Shown here piece by piece: positions 53,092 to 64,000 of a stretch of 64,000 nucleotides of DNA. Positions within the stretch are counted from its first letter, which is position 1, and each line of letters opens with the position of its first letter. Position numbers and translations under genes: made by a program. Below the pieces are notes generated by a model that saw only the letters and a program-made list of their open reading frames with translations, searched no databases and had not been told where the DNA came from. The stretch comes from Xanthostigma xanthostigma. Its lineage: Eukaryota; Arthropoda; Insecta; Raphidioptera; Raphidiidae. The DNA lies in NCBI GenBank assembly GCA_963575645.1, contig OY754464.1:62904948-62968947 (forward strand), given 5' to 3'.

Positions 53092-53394
53092 TTATAATTT
53101 TGCACCTGGGCTAAGCGGGATCCGTCCTAGAAATAAAATGGTAACTGAACCTCTGTCATATAAATTTCCTTTTCTTGCTGCTTTTTCGAGGGATTTGGTG
53201 TCTTGTATGACACCCATACAGGAAAACTTGTTTACTATCTGTTGTACTGTCAGTACATCTGTCTTTCTGTTCGAACTAGCATCGCCAGAAAATACAGTGC
53301 GATCGCCTTGAAATTTGAAAGCATGTGTTTGAGCACCTAGTCCAAGATTCAGATTCATAAAAATATTTTTTTGCACGACTCCCCCTAAAATAAC
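53092..53394 (-). other. Isolated 100-codon open frame of balanced composition, unknown
   Basis: The frame is open for about 100 codons after a TGA and ends in a stop. Residues are evenly mixed (e.g. KFQGDRTVFSGDASSNRKTD, VTILFLGRIPLSPGAKL), unlike the low-complexity shadows around it. It has no ATG at its open edge and no splice sites I can defend. I do not recognise the family. It could be an internal exon, a transposon piece or an old captured gene. Confidence 0.3.
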
Positions 53395-54684
53395 TGTTTT
53401 TCATGCCTGTATAGCGGTAGTTAACGATCCGATAGTAATTTTTCTCTCAGTTAATACTATAACGGTTTTTACGGAAACCCCAGTTTAAAAACGGATTTTC
53501 AAGAAACTAAAAATCGTCTTTGCCATCCATTTTCAGCAACGACCGTAATAAATCGTAAATAGTGTAATCGTACGATTATCGGTCACACGACGATTAAAAA
53601 TTGCATGCATCTGCATGCAGCGTGACCACATACTAAAGCTTCCTTGTGTATCTTTTAAGGTACGAAACCCCTAAAAAGACTATAAAACTTGGATTTTTCT
53701 ATCAATTAGTTATTACCTAACGTAATATAATTTAGCATGAACACGATCCCAACTTGAATAGGAAATAAAAGAAACCGGATTCAGGTTAATGGACCTCATT
53801 ATTTATGTCTCGGTAAGCGTTCCTCCTGATATTTGCGTCATGCTGTATGCTATTCTTGAACTAAGTTTTAAAAAAAACTGAGTAGGCGTAGCTTGACAAA
53901 TCTAATTCGTTAAGCAACTTTAAATAATATATAATGATTTTAATTTCCAATATACAATATCAGATGTCCCTCCTCTAAGCGTTTATAATTTCATTAAAGT
54001 AATCAGGGTTGATAAAAATAATTATTTATAATTTGAAAAATTGCAAATTATATTTTTTTTAATGTTCCGTGCAATGGAATCTATTCGATGTCCGTCCGCC
54101 CGGCTGTCACAGGCTATTTTCGCTGGAATTATTTGACGTAGAAATTTCAAGTTTGGCATAGAGATAGTGGCGACCCAATCACAGACGTGAAATATAAAAA
54201 GTTGAATTTTGATTGTGTGTGTTAATTTCAGGAGGTGAAAAAGGAAATGAATTTTTTTTCAAAGGCATCGAGTAGGGTGTCAAATGAAAGCTTATGAAAC
54301 ACGAATTCAACAATATATATAATGTTGTTTTTCTTTTTTTATAATAAATTTTAAAAATGACTCCCCTGCCCCTAATTGATCTCTATAAGACAAATCTGAT
54401 AAAAATCATGAACATGAAGAATTTGGGTGTAGTCGTGTAGATTGAACGAAAATTCTTGCGCGATCAATTGTAGCTATAAAACATTAATTGTGCAAGTAGG
54501 TATAGCTTGCCCTTGACCGATTTTTTCAAGTCACTGTGACTGACCGAAGCCTGATTATCAGGGCTCTGGTCTGTACCGTTTGGCCATAAGAACTTGTGTG
54601 ACAGACAGACGCCGAAGTGAGGGCCATAAGTGTACCGTGTTTCCAATTTTGACGTACGGAACACTAAAAAATAATTATCTGGCA
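53395..54684. other. Dispersed-repeat DNA, no gene
   Basis: 54065-54690 contains tgtccgtccgcccggctgtc, ggcgacccaatcacagacgt, gtgacagacagacgccgaag and gacgtacggaacactaaaaa. This is the layout of common insect non-coding repeats ending in tacggaaccctaaa, related in style to 29190-29950. Confidence 0.45.
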
Positions 54685-54692
54685 ATGCTGGC

Positions 54693-55289
54693 TAGATATG
54701 AGCGCCGATGGGTAAAGGAGCGGCGGCGGCGCGCCGACTTTTTGAGGTCGGCGGCGGCGGCGTAGTCGGCGGCGTGATCTTAGGAGCATTTTTTAATGAT
54801 GGGCAGGATACAATAAAACAAAACATGTAGTTTAACCATCAGAATTATTATTTATTTAACACAAATTATTTTTATAAGGAAATGGTTTCTAGCCTAGAGC
54901 TAAAATATTTTTGGCACTTCGATTGGCAGAAAAAAATCAACGTTGTCATAAAGTTCTAATAACAATTAACAAGAAAATAAATCTTAGAGAAAACAAAGAT
55001 GTTTCTTTTAAGTCATAAAAAATATAAAGTAGGTAGTCTTTAAAAATATGTTTTCAACATTTTTAGCTTTCTACATGCAAAATTACATCACATCAATGAG
55101 TATTAATTCAAGTTGTCTAACTCTAGTCTAGATAAAAAATAAATAGGTAATAATACACCTTAAGTGTCTCTGTTTTTGCAGTTTAAACATATGCCTTTTC
55201 GCTCGGCGCGCCCCGTTACATTTTCACGGCGGCGGCGGCGGGGAAGAATAGTCGACGGCGACGGCGCGCCGGCGCGGCGCTCATATCTA
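54693..55289. mobile_element. GC-rich-ended hAT element with perfect 8-bp target duplication
   Basis: Tips TAGATATGAGCGCCG / CGGCGCTCATATCTA are perfect 15-bp inverted repeats. The octamer ATGCTGGC is present on both sides (54685-54692 and 55290-55297). Both ends contain long cgg/cgc trinucleotide runs next to gcgcgcc words, while the middle is AT-rich. The octamer duplication identifies a hAT-type non-autonomous element. 597 bases, no ORF. Confidence 0.92.
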
Positions 55290-55778
55290 ATGCTGGCAGA
55301 CTCCAATATTAACTGAAGCGGTTTCTTAATTTGGATTTTACTACGTTAAAGTTTTCTTCGAGTGTGTTCATCGAACGTTCATTGACTGAAAAAAAAAGAA
55401 TTTTTAGGGTAATTTTAAATGTTTGCAATATTAGAATATTTGATTAACGTGTTAAGCAAAAACAAAATTGAAGTGAAGCTTAAGAATAAGGTTCACGGTC
55501 CCGCTTGGGGACGACGCGGACGGGTGCAGTGTCTCATGAGCGGAGAAGTGGGGTCGGTAGTTACTAGCCGGTTGAAAATCGAAGGTCATGGCTGTATTGT
55601 GTACACTACGTACATGTAGTTACATGCGGGATAAATACTACAGGGTGACAGTAATTATTTTTCCCCGCGGTGCGGTGTGTAGATAAGCTTTTGGTGATTG
55701 AAGCCACCGAGATGTATACTACTGGTGTACTACGCGCATCCAAATTTGATTATAAGATAAGGAATGAATTGCCTGACG
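55290..55778. other. Nothing firmly recognised
   Basis: Continuation of the repeat interrupted by the hAT element, then unannotated sequence. Confidence 0.4.
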
Positions 55779-55819
55779 TCTCTCTCTCTCTCGCTCTCTC
55801 TCTCTCTCACTCTCTCTCT
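55779..55819. repeat. (TC)n microsatellite
   Basis: About 41 bases of tc dinucleotides with two interruptions. Confidence 0.95.
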
Positions 55820-55994
55820 GACTGAAAACTAAAACGGGAAAAAACTGACAACTGAGTTATATTGAAATAATACAACAAAATACAACAAAACAGTCTGAAA
55901 TATTAATTTTGATTGAATTTAGGATGATCAACCGTCCCGGATTTTTCGGGACAGTCCCGCATTGAAGCCTCGTGTCCCAGAAAATGTCCCGCAA

Positions 55995-56500
55995 TCTATA
56001 CTAATATATAAAGCTGAAGAGTTTGTTTGTTTGTTTGTTTGAACGCGCTAATCTCAGGAACTACTGGTTCAAATTGAATACATTTTTTTTTGTTGGATAG
56101 CTCATTTACCGAGGAAGGCTATAGGCTATATAATATTACGCTACGACCATTAGGAGCGGAGCTTTAATGAAAAATGTTGCAAAAAGTATCTTAAAAATAA
56201 GCTTCTATTCATGTGAAATGCACTAACTAGATACATCATATTAGTGATGAAAGAACGCAACCTCAGGTAGATCAATCGGTAGCGCATGCGACTGTCAATA
56301 TCAGGGTCGTGGGTTCAAGCCCCACGTTGGGTGAATATATTTTTATTTTATTTTTTTACATTGCTTTCTTCTAAGGCTTACATTTAAATTTATTTAATTC
56401 ATTTAAAAAAAATTATTAGTTAAAAAAAGTTTAAATACTCATGTCCCTTCCTTCCCCATTCATTCTTTTGCACCCGGGTGAAACCGGACGGGACCGCTAG
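55995..56500 (+). mobile_element. Helitron-like element with tRNA-Lys-like module, copy 3
   Basis: A^TCTATACTAATATATAAAGC start and GGGACCGCTAG^T end, both matching Helitron rules. The stem before the end is gcacccgggtgaaaccggac. 506 bases. It carries the tRNA-like module at 56255-56333. Confidence 0.82.
56255..56333 (+). ncRNA. tRNA-Lys-like pseudogene inside Helitron-like element, copy 3
   Basis: atcaatcggtagcgcatgcg (A-box region) and gggtcgtgggttcaagcccc (B box), with the altered anticodon region cgactgtcaatatc shared with 50968-51039. Confidence 0.7.
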
Positions 56501-57839
56501 TACTATATAATATGTGAATTTTACAACATTCGATTATATTTTGACCCTACGCATTAAGTTTAACAAACATTAGTCTGCGCGCGGGCAAGGACGTTCTTAA
56601 TCTTTGTATTTTTGCCCTTTAAAAAAAAACTTTCATTTTTCAAATTTAGGTTACTAAAGAAAAATAATATACAAACATTTTCTGTTCCGCATTGTGCAGT
56701 TACGAGAAAAATGGTCACCCTATTGTTTTCACTTCGGAATCAAAACCTTCACTAAAAATTTGACATTTCGTCGTTTTTTAAAATTTACATGGCACACTTT
56801 GTAAGGCGTAATGAGTGTGACGAAGAAGCAGCATGTCATTCAAATGCCTGTTTCGTTCTACCAGAGCTTGGCTCGCGCCGGCCCGACTAGCAGTCTATCT
56901 ATTCAGGTCGTTGCGATTGAAGCGGTACGAAACATATATACCTAATACATAGTACCAGAAGCTTATTATTATTTGCGTGTTCACTAGGAGGCAGTACTGC
57001 CTCCAAATAAGCAAGGTTTTGTAATGCAACATTAACTTACAAAAAAAAATAACCTCCTTCAAAAAAGCTACTAAAAGAAGGTAATTGATGCAATTTTGAG
57101 GTCGGCTCCATTTTGATTACTAAAACTTTTTATCTATCTACATTTTTTTAATTGGCGCGGCCTCAAAATTTCGCTAATATCCTTCTTTTATAGTGGCCTT
57201 TTAGAGGAAGTTTTATCTTAGTGGATTTTAAATTGCATAGATTTATGCTTCGTAACTGCGCGCATTCCCTATGATTATTTTTTATTTAATAGCTTCGACA
57301 TTCCGGTATATCTAATCATACTTATTGAAGCTATGAAAACCTCAAATAGGTAAACGGTAACTGTATCATAAAAAATATTTACAAAAATATTACAATGTGC
57401 TAGCGATCTGTAATCAAAATTTCAAAAAACGAGTTAGAAGTGAAAGATCACAAAATTGAAAATGTAAAATGTTCCGGAAAAAAGTTTTTGGAACACTTTG
57501 TATGACGTATTGGAGACAAGTCGTGCGAATCACAGTGCTACCATACCCGTCCCACCAAATGTGCCTAAATCCACTTTTTTTATTGTGTCGATACAAGACT
57601 ATCATCGCATATGTCATTTTAAAACTACAGTTGTCAAACTGTTGTGATTTCTGGCAAGAATGGTGCAATTGAACATTGAACCAGTGTGTAGGCAGGAGAA
57701 GGGAGAGACAAACATTGGAAGCTGCAATTATTGGACCAGGTTTGGCATGTGTGTGGCCCCAGTATAAGCGTTCTTCCATATTTTGACTGTTAACCTTCGC
57801 GTGAACACTATAAAACTAAAGAAAACCGCAGTTCGAGTC
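56501..57839. other. Nothing recognised
   Basis: AT-rich. Overlapping frames near 57414-57779 on both strands are shadows of each other without a family signature. Confidence 0.45.
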
Positions 57840-58400
57840 CGCGCAGTAAATTGTCGTGAAAGCGTCGATTATTATTGCTGTTTTCTGTATCGCCTGCACA
57901 ATGCACATGATCCGTAGACGTTGGGGTTTTTCGGTCCCTCTACGACGCTGCCGTAGCTCTCGCTCTCGCTCGGCGCTGGACTTTTTAAACTTAGTCCATT
58001 CCTCGTGTTGCGAGCTTTCCGCTGACTTGCGTTTTTTTTTTTTTTATAATCCCCGAGCATATTTGGGATCCTTTGAGACAATATGTTTACCTATTTTGTA
58101 ATTTTCAATTCAAAGTCAATTTTCACTTATATTCGGGCGACTATTTTTGTCTCGCCTTGGCTCCTGTAGTAGTACTTCGCGAGCTCTTTAATATGACACC
58201 CGAATCAACGTCCTAGCTAAACGCGTTTCTACGCTACATCAGTTTTAAACTTTAAACAAAGCTAAATCGTGACTATCACGCGCATGCGCCTAAATTCGCG
58301 CGACGACGTCAGAGGCAACACAAATCCTGCGCGACGAACTCGTAAAGACGTGCTCTAGCCGTTGTGTGCTCAACCATTGTTAACGCATTCTTAGTCTCGT
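57840..58400. repeat. Dispersed repeat, fuller relative of 7240-7435
   Basis: Contains in reverse complement the blocks found at 7240-7435: gatccgtagacgttgggg-type, cgctgccgtagctctcgctc, then cgtgctctagccgttgtgtg and ctcaaccattgttaacgcat. Moderately GC-rich, no ORF that I trust. Confidence 0.55.
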
Positions 58401-60928
58401 AGTTATTTGCGATTGAAATCTAACGGTATAACAAGAAAATTCAACCGGCTATCACTGTACTTAACGAGCGAATAGACGTTTTCACGTCAATATAAATTTG
58501 GCAATTTAGAAGAGCCGGTCCTGATTCCCGGAAATGAAAAGGGTTGTGCTGGTTTATATTGACCCTGTATAAATTAGTGAGTAATACGTGAAGCAGTGTT
58601 GAGGGTTAGGACATAATATTATATCCCAGACTCGTGTCGCAGATCGATGTATGCAAAGTGGCCGGTTTTTCCCTACCTACCTTACCTTCCGTGCAAATGA
58701 GGGTAAAACTGACAGCTGTACAACCTAAATGTAAATAATAAGTGTGTAAATGCTAAACGATTCTTTTCGTTTCTTAAATTTTAAAAATTTACCTTGCTGC
58801 TCCAACGACCGCAACATTAAACGTACTTACAGAATAATTTTGTTAACAAAAAGAATCGTTTAGGACACTAAATTTCGTATGGATTCCAAGGCGGATATTT
58901 ATATTCAGTATGGAATGTACTCGTAACAGATGTCAAAAAACTATGTGAAACTCTATAATCTAGGTATATATTATATATGTTGATTTTAATTTCGACTGTG
59001 TATAACGTCTAAATTTTTAAAGATATTAGGGCGTTGTTTGCTTTATGAACATACGTATTTTCAATCTAAACTTCGATAAAGTAGGTACATATAATATATG
59101 CAGCTTCTGAAAAGGAAATTAATAATGATAATAATGCGTTTAAAAATTTAGTATGTATAGATAAATGTTTCATGAAAACTCCAAACAAGTCTATATCCCA
59201 GGGTTTTTTTTCCATTTAAAAAGGAATATTCCATCCACGATTAAGGTGGAAACTTGTTTAATACCTTATTGCTAACCCTTTTGAGTTAATTGCCAAACAA
59301 ACAAAATTATAGATTTAAAATTTTTAATTTGTTTGAACTGAAATAAAGTTCATCAAATAATTGTGGAGGGAAAATCTAAAACCTTTGAATTTGCACCTGG
59401 ATTCACTACTACTGAAATATTGAATAGGCAATTTCCTTGACGTTTCTTTTACAATGTTTTTATGACAGCCGCTCTTTATTTTTGCCTAAACTATAGGCAT
59501 GGCCCTTGTTTTTGTTTTGAAATCTCTTAAAAAAAGGACCCACTGAATAAAATATATTTTAAAACCAATTAACTATCACTGATAGCACCTTGCGTTTTAA
59601 AAAAATGAGTTAAAACAATTTTCCGATAAAATTTTGAATCCTATAGTTGCTCCCGATTTTTTAAAAGAAATTGAATTAGCAACGACACCAAGTTTTTCAT
59701 GTTTAACCATCTTACCTCTCGAGCTCTCGGTAGTAATTTCGCGAACACAGCGGAAATGCGTGAATGAAGTTAAGGAGAGAAGCGCGCGCTATTCAATTTA
59801 CTATAGTGTGAGTCTTTGGTGCGGCCTACAGTGGCGCATGTGCTGCAGCGTATTAGAGAGAGAGAAAAGGGTAGAAACAGAAAACACAACTTTCAACCGT
59901 GGTTTTATAAATACAGTGAAATAAACATTTATAATATAAATGAAGTAAATAACTATATTATAAGTTCGTTATACGAATTCATTTCTGAAAGTAATTGGGT
60001 AATGTAAGCATAAATAATGTTACACATCGGCGACTACTGTAAACATTGGTCATTTTTGTGGTTAGTGCGTTTGTTTTTGAGATCAGTATTTCTCAACTCA
60101 ACCCAAGAAAGGACTCGGATCAATTTTTAAAATCTACTACGTATTTTATAAGCGCGATCCGTTTTGAACAAAGACTATAGAACGTGCAGAGAACATCGCA
60201 GCGAATATATTTAAAAGTATTTTTGAACTTGTCATTGATAGGCGATAGTTTGAATATCTTAATGCCAACACTTCAAGAGAGTTGATTGATCAGATGCGGG
60301 GCGCGCGGGACGGAACACCTTATTCAACACAACAAGGGCAAGGCTCCAGCGGTCGCGATGGTCAGCGGCGCATCGCCTCTTCATACAGTGTTGCCAATCT
60401 GATGGTCCAAATTGTCAGTAGGCTCTGGATAATGAGCGCGGTTGAAGTAAAACTTCTTTGACGGTTGTGACACTATACATAAGCACGTAGGCTATGCTTA
60501 AAATGTGTTTCGTCGACCTCCGCTGGCGCTTCGGCCGATCACAAAATTTGTTTGCGTCCGTAGCTATGTTTCACCTTTCGTTCAAGATGCTTTCTACATA
60601 TGCGTTTTGAGACAGTCATCTGTCAGTCGTTGCCTTTAAATAGCGGGAACTGATCACGAAATTGATTTGCGTCCGTAGCTATGTTTCACATTTTGTTCAA
60701 TATAGTTTCTACAGAAATTAATTGCTTAGTCGTAACTGATTGTTGGACTTTCTATTGCTGTAACACAAACTCTTCATACTTAAAAATTATTTTCTACTTT
60801 TTAGTTCGGTTTGCTATTAAAGCGTGTTTTTTTAAACTATAATTTATTGGGGAATTATAAAACGGTCGAATAAAAAGAAAATTGATGACTGATGATGAGA
60901 TACTGTTTTAATAACTTGAGATATTAAA
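58401..60928. other. Nothing firmly recognised
   Basis: AT-rich. Near 60440 a gaagtaaaacttcttt word marks a fragment of the 4386 family. Between 60535 and 60710 the block gtttgcgtccgtagctatgtt is directly duplicated about 125 bases apart. Confidence 0.4.
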
Positions 60929-61528
60929 ATAATAGTTGGGTGACTAAATTACCTACTAAGTGAGCGACTAGAATGCCTTCGGTAATTTTTAAGCAGATAT
61001 CTTCTTTTGTTTTTACTTTTTATTTTTTTTTTTCACTTTGAGACTACAACTTAAAACTCACATTTTCATGAAGATTGAAAACCACCGCTTTTTTGATAAA
61101 GGGGTATACGAATTGTCTCGCAGTTAAAACTCGATGGGGCAAGGGTGGAGTTTTTAAAGAAATAATTCCGGGGTGAACGATAAACGGGTATGCGAATTGT
61201 AATTCCGGGGTGAACGATAAAGGAGTATGCGAATTGTCTCGCAGTGAAACGGGAAGGGGCAAATGTGAAGTTTTTAAAAAAACAATTCCGGGGTGAACGG
61301 AAACGGGGTATGCGAATTAAATGGTTAATTGTTTGAATAGAACTGCGTTTTCTAAAAAATGTATATCTCATTGACAGTTCTCTTCAAACAATTAACTATT
61401 AACAAAATGCCGCTCAGAATAAATAAATCATTTGCCAAATTTGATGTTTGTAAGTTGCTGTTCTGTTGAATTCTCGTCACGCGCAGTCAGTCGCTCACTT
61501 AGTAATTTAGTCACCCAACTATTATTTT
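60929..61528. mobile_element. ~600-bp inverted-repeat element
   Basis: Left aataatagttgggtgactaa, attacctactaagtgagcga and right tcgctcacttagtaatttag, tcacccaactattatt are inverted over about 40 bases. Immediately after, ctcgtcacgcgcagtcagtcgctcacttagtaat is directly repeated once. A minisatellite lies inside. Confidence 0.75.
61085..61320. repeat. Minisatellite of aattccggggtgaacg and gtatgcgaattgtctcgcag
   Basis: Three to four irregular units: gggtatacgaattgtctcgc / aattccggggtgaacgataa recur at 61106, 61166, 61200, 61220 and 61290. The minus-strand frames across it are repeat artefacts. Confidence 0.8.
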
Positions 61529-62633
61529 CTCGTCACGCGCAGTCAGTCGCTCACTTAGTAATACAGTAACCCAAATTGATTATTTTTGTCACCCAAAATG
61601 GTAATTTACAGTCACTCGTTTAAATACTACCCTAATTTATTTTTATATAGTATCCTTAGATCTGGATTTTTCTTACGCGTGACAACACTGCGCCTGCACG
61701 CGCTATATACCTATTCAGTCAGTCAGTAGTCGATATGGTAGCTCTGTGTCCCCGCTTCGTCAACAATCAACATCATCAGATCAGTCACGGCTCTTTGAGT
61801 CTCAGGTAACCCACGTGTGTGTATAGTAACAATGTATAGAAGTATCGAATTATCCAAATATAATCAGACGAGGCATCGCATGTACGCGACTAGACACGTG
61901 CGTTTTGTTTTTAACGAGGTGCGTTTTGTAATTGACTCTGCGTTTGGAGCGCTATACGCGCGCGCTTTTGACTTTTAATTTCAGTTTGAGATTTACAAAA
62001 TTTCTAAATCGAGTGTGAGTTTTAATTTAGTGACATAATTAAAAAAAAATGATTGGACAACACATTAATATTTATTAATTGGTTTCTAATTACTCAACAC
62101 ATTTTATTAAAAGAGTAGTGTTTTATTTTTTATTGAAGTGTAACAATTCTTATACGAGCTGGGGCCATTAAACATTTGCGTAAATTAACAGTGTAACCCA
62201 TGACAACGAAAAACAAAACATACCTATATATTTTTCTGTAAATGTCAATATTTTAGAACTAGGTGTAGATTTTGCGTAAGTTTCAATTCTGTTGTGTGTA
62301 GTGCAAACAACTGTTCATACGGCCGAACTGTCTAGTTTTGCTCACTTTCAAACTTTTGTTCCAAACCGTTGACTAAAATCACTGTTTGCCAGACATAGAT
62401 ACATGTAGATTTTGCGTTAAGTAAGTTCCACTTGTGCAGTATGTAGTTTTAACTTCAAGGTCTCATAAATAGGTTATGTTTACTGTTGCCTAAGAAGTTA
62501 CGCGTCTTTCGAGTGTCAACAACAAAACATTTTTAAACTAAAAAATTCGACATAATATAAAGTTATAAACTGCTTCATTGACTTTCCTTTTTTTTTTTTT
62601 TTTTGTTTAATTTTTAGAATCGTGGGTAGGTTT
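61529..62633. other. Nothing recognised
   Basis: AT-rich; a T-tract at 62588-62604. Confidence 0.5.
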
Positions 62634-62935
62634 TAAAGACCGCGCACACTAGTCAAGCATAAACCTGCACGGCCTGCACAGTACGGAATAAACAAATCTG
62701 TTCGTTAAGGTACCCATGTTATTTAACGGAGTAGCGCACATTACACCTGCAACCAGCACCAACAACGATCGTCAGTCGGTCGCATGCAATTTCTGTCTAG
62801 CTGTGCTGGACCGATCTAGCGTGCTAGTGACGTGTCGTTTTCATTAATTCATTTGCATTGATAAAATTACTCGAAAACTGCAAAATGTCTACCGTACATT
62901 ACGAAACCTGCACTAAAATTGGCTGAAATTAATGA
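62634..62935. repeat. Dispersed repeat, uninterrupted copy of 15768-17415
   Basis: Contains caagcataaacctgcacggc, ttcgttaaggtacccatgtt, gtcggtcgcatgcaatttct and gctgtgctggaccgatctag without the 1.35-kb insertion. Confidence 0.78.
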
Positions 62936-63727
62936 AAACAACGTTGTTAAAAAAGCGCGCGAAGTTTGGTAGGTATGACATGTGCCCGAATTATAAATGA
63001 CTTTATTTATTTATTTTACGCACGGAAGATCACGTTATGGAGAATACTAAATAAAATCGAACAATTTTAGATGCAGCTTAATTTAAAAATGTGATTCAAG
63101 TCCGAATCATAAATGTTTTTAAATCCGTTTCAAATAATTACTTAATTCATTTCTGAATTAAAATCGATATAATTAAAACTGTTTTATAATGATTGTCCAT
63201 TGTAGATTTTGTTTTATTTTTACAATAACTGAAATTTAAATGTACTCTGGCTGCTCTCGCAGTAATTCATTTATACGCGTGTCTCGTTTTAACGGTAATA
63301 ATTGAACCTTAATTCTATAAATCGTTATCTGGACTATTTTATTTGAACACCCGATAAAAGAACGGACCCTTAGAGGATCACTCTCGTGTCTGTCCGTCTG
63401 TCACAACTTATTTTCTCCGAATCTACTGGACGAAAAAAGTGTAAATTTGGTACATATATATAGGGGTTAGATGACCCTTTCATGGTCATAAATCATATGT
63501 AAACGAATTCCGATTTTGGGGGTTAATTTTGGAGGGCAAATTCGAAAATTAAAAAAAAATCAAGTGCGTCATCTGGCGGAAATACTGAAAGGGCTCGTTG
63601 AAATACAAGTATATATTTTTTTTAATAATTTCAAAATGCATAAGTAGTTTAAAAGACCTTAAAGAAAACATACGAAAATCGAGAACCCCCCTCCTTATCT
63701 CTGAAACTACTGAGTCTAAATTAAAAA
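62936..63727. other. Nothing firmly recognised
   Basis: AT-rich. 63350-63420 (gtgtctgtccgtctgtcacaac) belongs to the same style of common insect repeat as 54065-54680. Confidence 0.4.
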
Positions 63728-64000
63728 AAAAAATGGCCAAATGCGCGTCGAACTCGTGCATTGAAGGTTCCGTACTGTTATTTATTTATTTATTCACCAA
63801 TCAACAGAGCTAGCTCCAATTACAGATTATATTACGAGTATATTTCATCTAAAAAAAATTTTTTTTGTAATGTAACTACAAAACGGTTTTAGGATTTTTC
63901 TCTTTACTTGTGCTATAATACATTGCTTCGTGCCAAATTTTATGATTCTAGGTCAACGGGAAGTACCCTATAGGTTTTGATTCCTATGCGAGTGTCAAAA
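63728..64000. repeat. Dispersed insect repeat with gttccgt motif, copy 2, cut by the window end
   Basis: aaatggccaaatgcgcgtcg, aactcgtgcattgaaggttc, cgtac, then ctctttacttgtgctataat and ggtcaacgggaagtacccta as at 29190-29950. It continues beyond the window. Confidence 0.75.

Noticed and set aside
57414..57779. 121-codon minus-strand frame
   Set aside because: Considered as a gene fragment, but no domain is recognisable, there is an overlapping frame on the other strand, and no splice sites are convincing.
61044..61371. Pro/Arg-rich minus-strand frames
   Set aside because: Translations of the minisatellite at 61085-61320.

Overview
The window is a piece of a repeat-rich, AT-rich eukaryotic nuclear genome, most likely an insect. 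The signs are canonical GT-AG introns, tRNA-derived SINEs, A^TC...CTAG^T Helitron-like elements, and hAT, pogo and long-inverted-repeat transposons. Frequent taggtac/tacctac words hint at Lepidoptera, but I cannot prove the order. There are no bacterial features and no operons.

Two host genes can be supported. The first fills 6.5-31.5 kb on the minus strand. Nine exons with consistent splice phases encode about 880 residues of a glycoside hydrolase family 31 (GH31) protein. It has a signal-anchor membrane helix, a complete six-cysteine trefoil domain, a mutarotase-like N domain, a degenerate (beta/alpha)8 barrel and C-terminal beta domains, with about 15 N-glycosylation sequons. The frame is fully open, yet every GH31 catalytic landmark I can align is replaced. 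This is a pseudoenzyme in an intact gene, not a pseudogene. Its eight introns (1.0-4.1 kb) are packed with transposons. The second gene is on the plus strand from 49,078. Two coding exons (49,078-49,335 and 50,074-50,652) encode the Ser/Asp-rich N-terminal 279 residues of an unidentified protein, and its 3' exons were not found.

Layout. 0-6.5 kb: a hAT dimerisation-domain relic, a LINE 3' relic and two long foldback elements. 6.5-31.5 kb: the GH31 gene with nested inverted-repeat elements, a pogo-like element carrying a helix-turn-helix relic, a 154-bp triple-palindrome, two small hairpins and SINEs. 31.6-37 kb: a Helitron-like element carrying a tRNA-Lys-like module, an element with a perfect 39-bp terminal repeat, and nested tandem foldbacks. 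37.9-43.5 kb: a 384-bp tandem repeat containing tRNA-like cloverleaves, a transposon with an acidic ORF and repeated end motifs, a hAT MITE with its target duplication, and a KRBA2/Ginger-like transposon with 29-bp-phased palindromes at both ends. 45-56.5 kb: the second gene among SINEs, Helitron-like elements and a GC-rich hAT element with a perfect 8-bp target duplication. 56.5-64 kb: mostly unrecognised AT-rich DNA and dispersed repeats.

All calls come from reading the sequence. No database or folding program was run, and boundaries of repeats are approximate unless a terminal repeat or target duplication is described.
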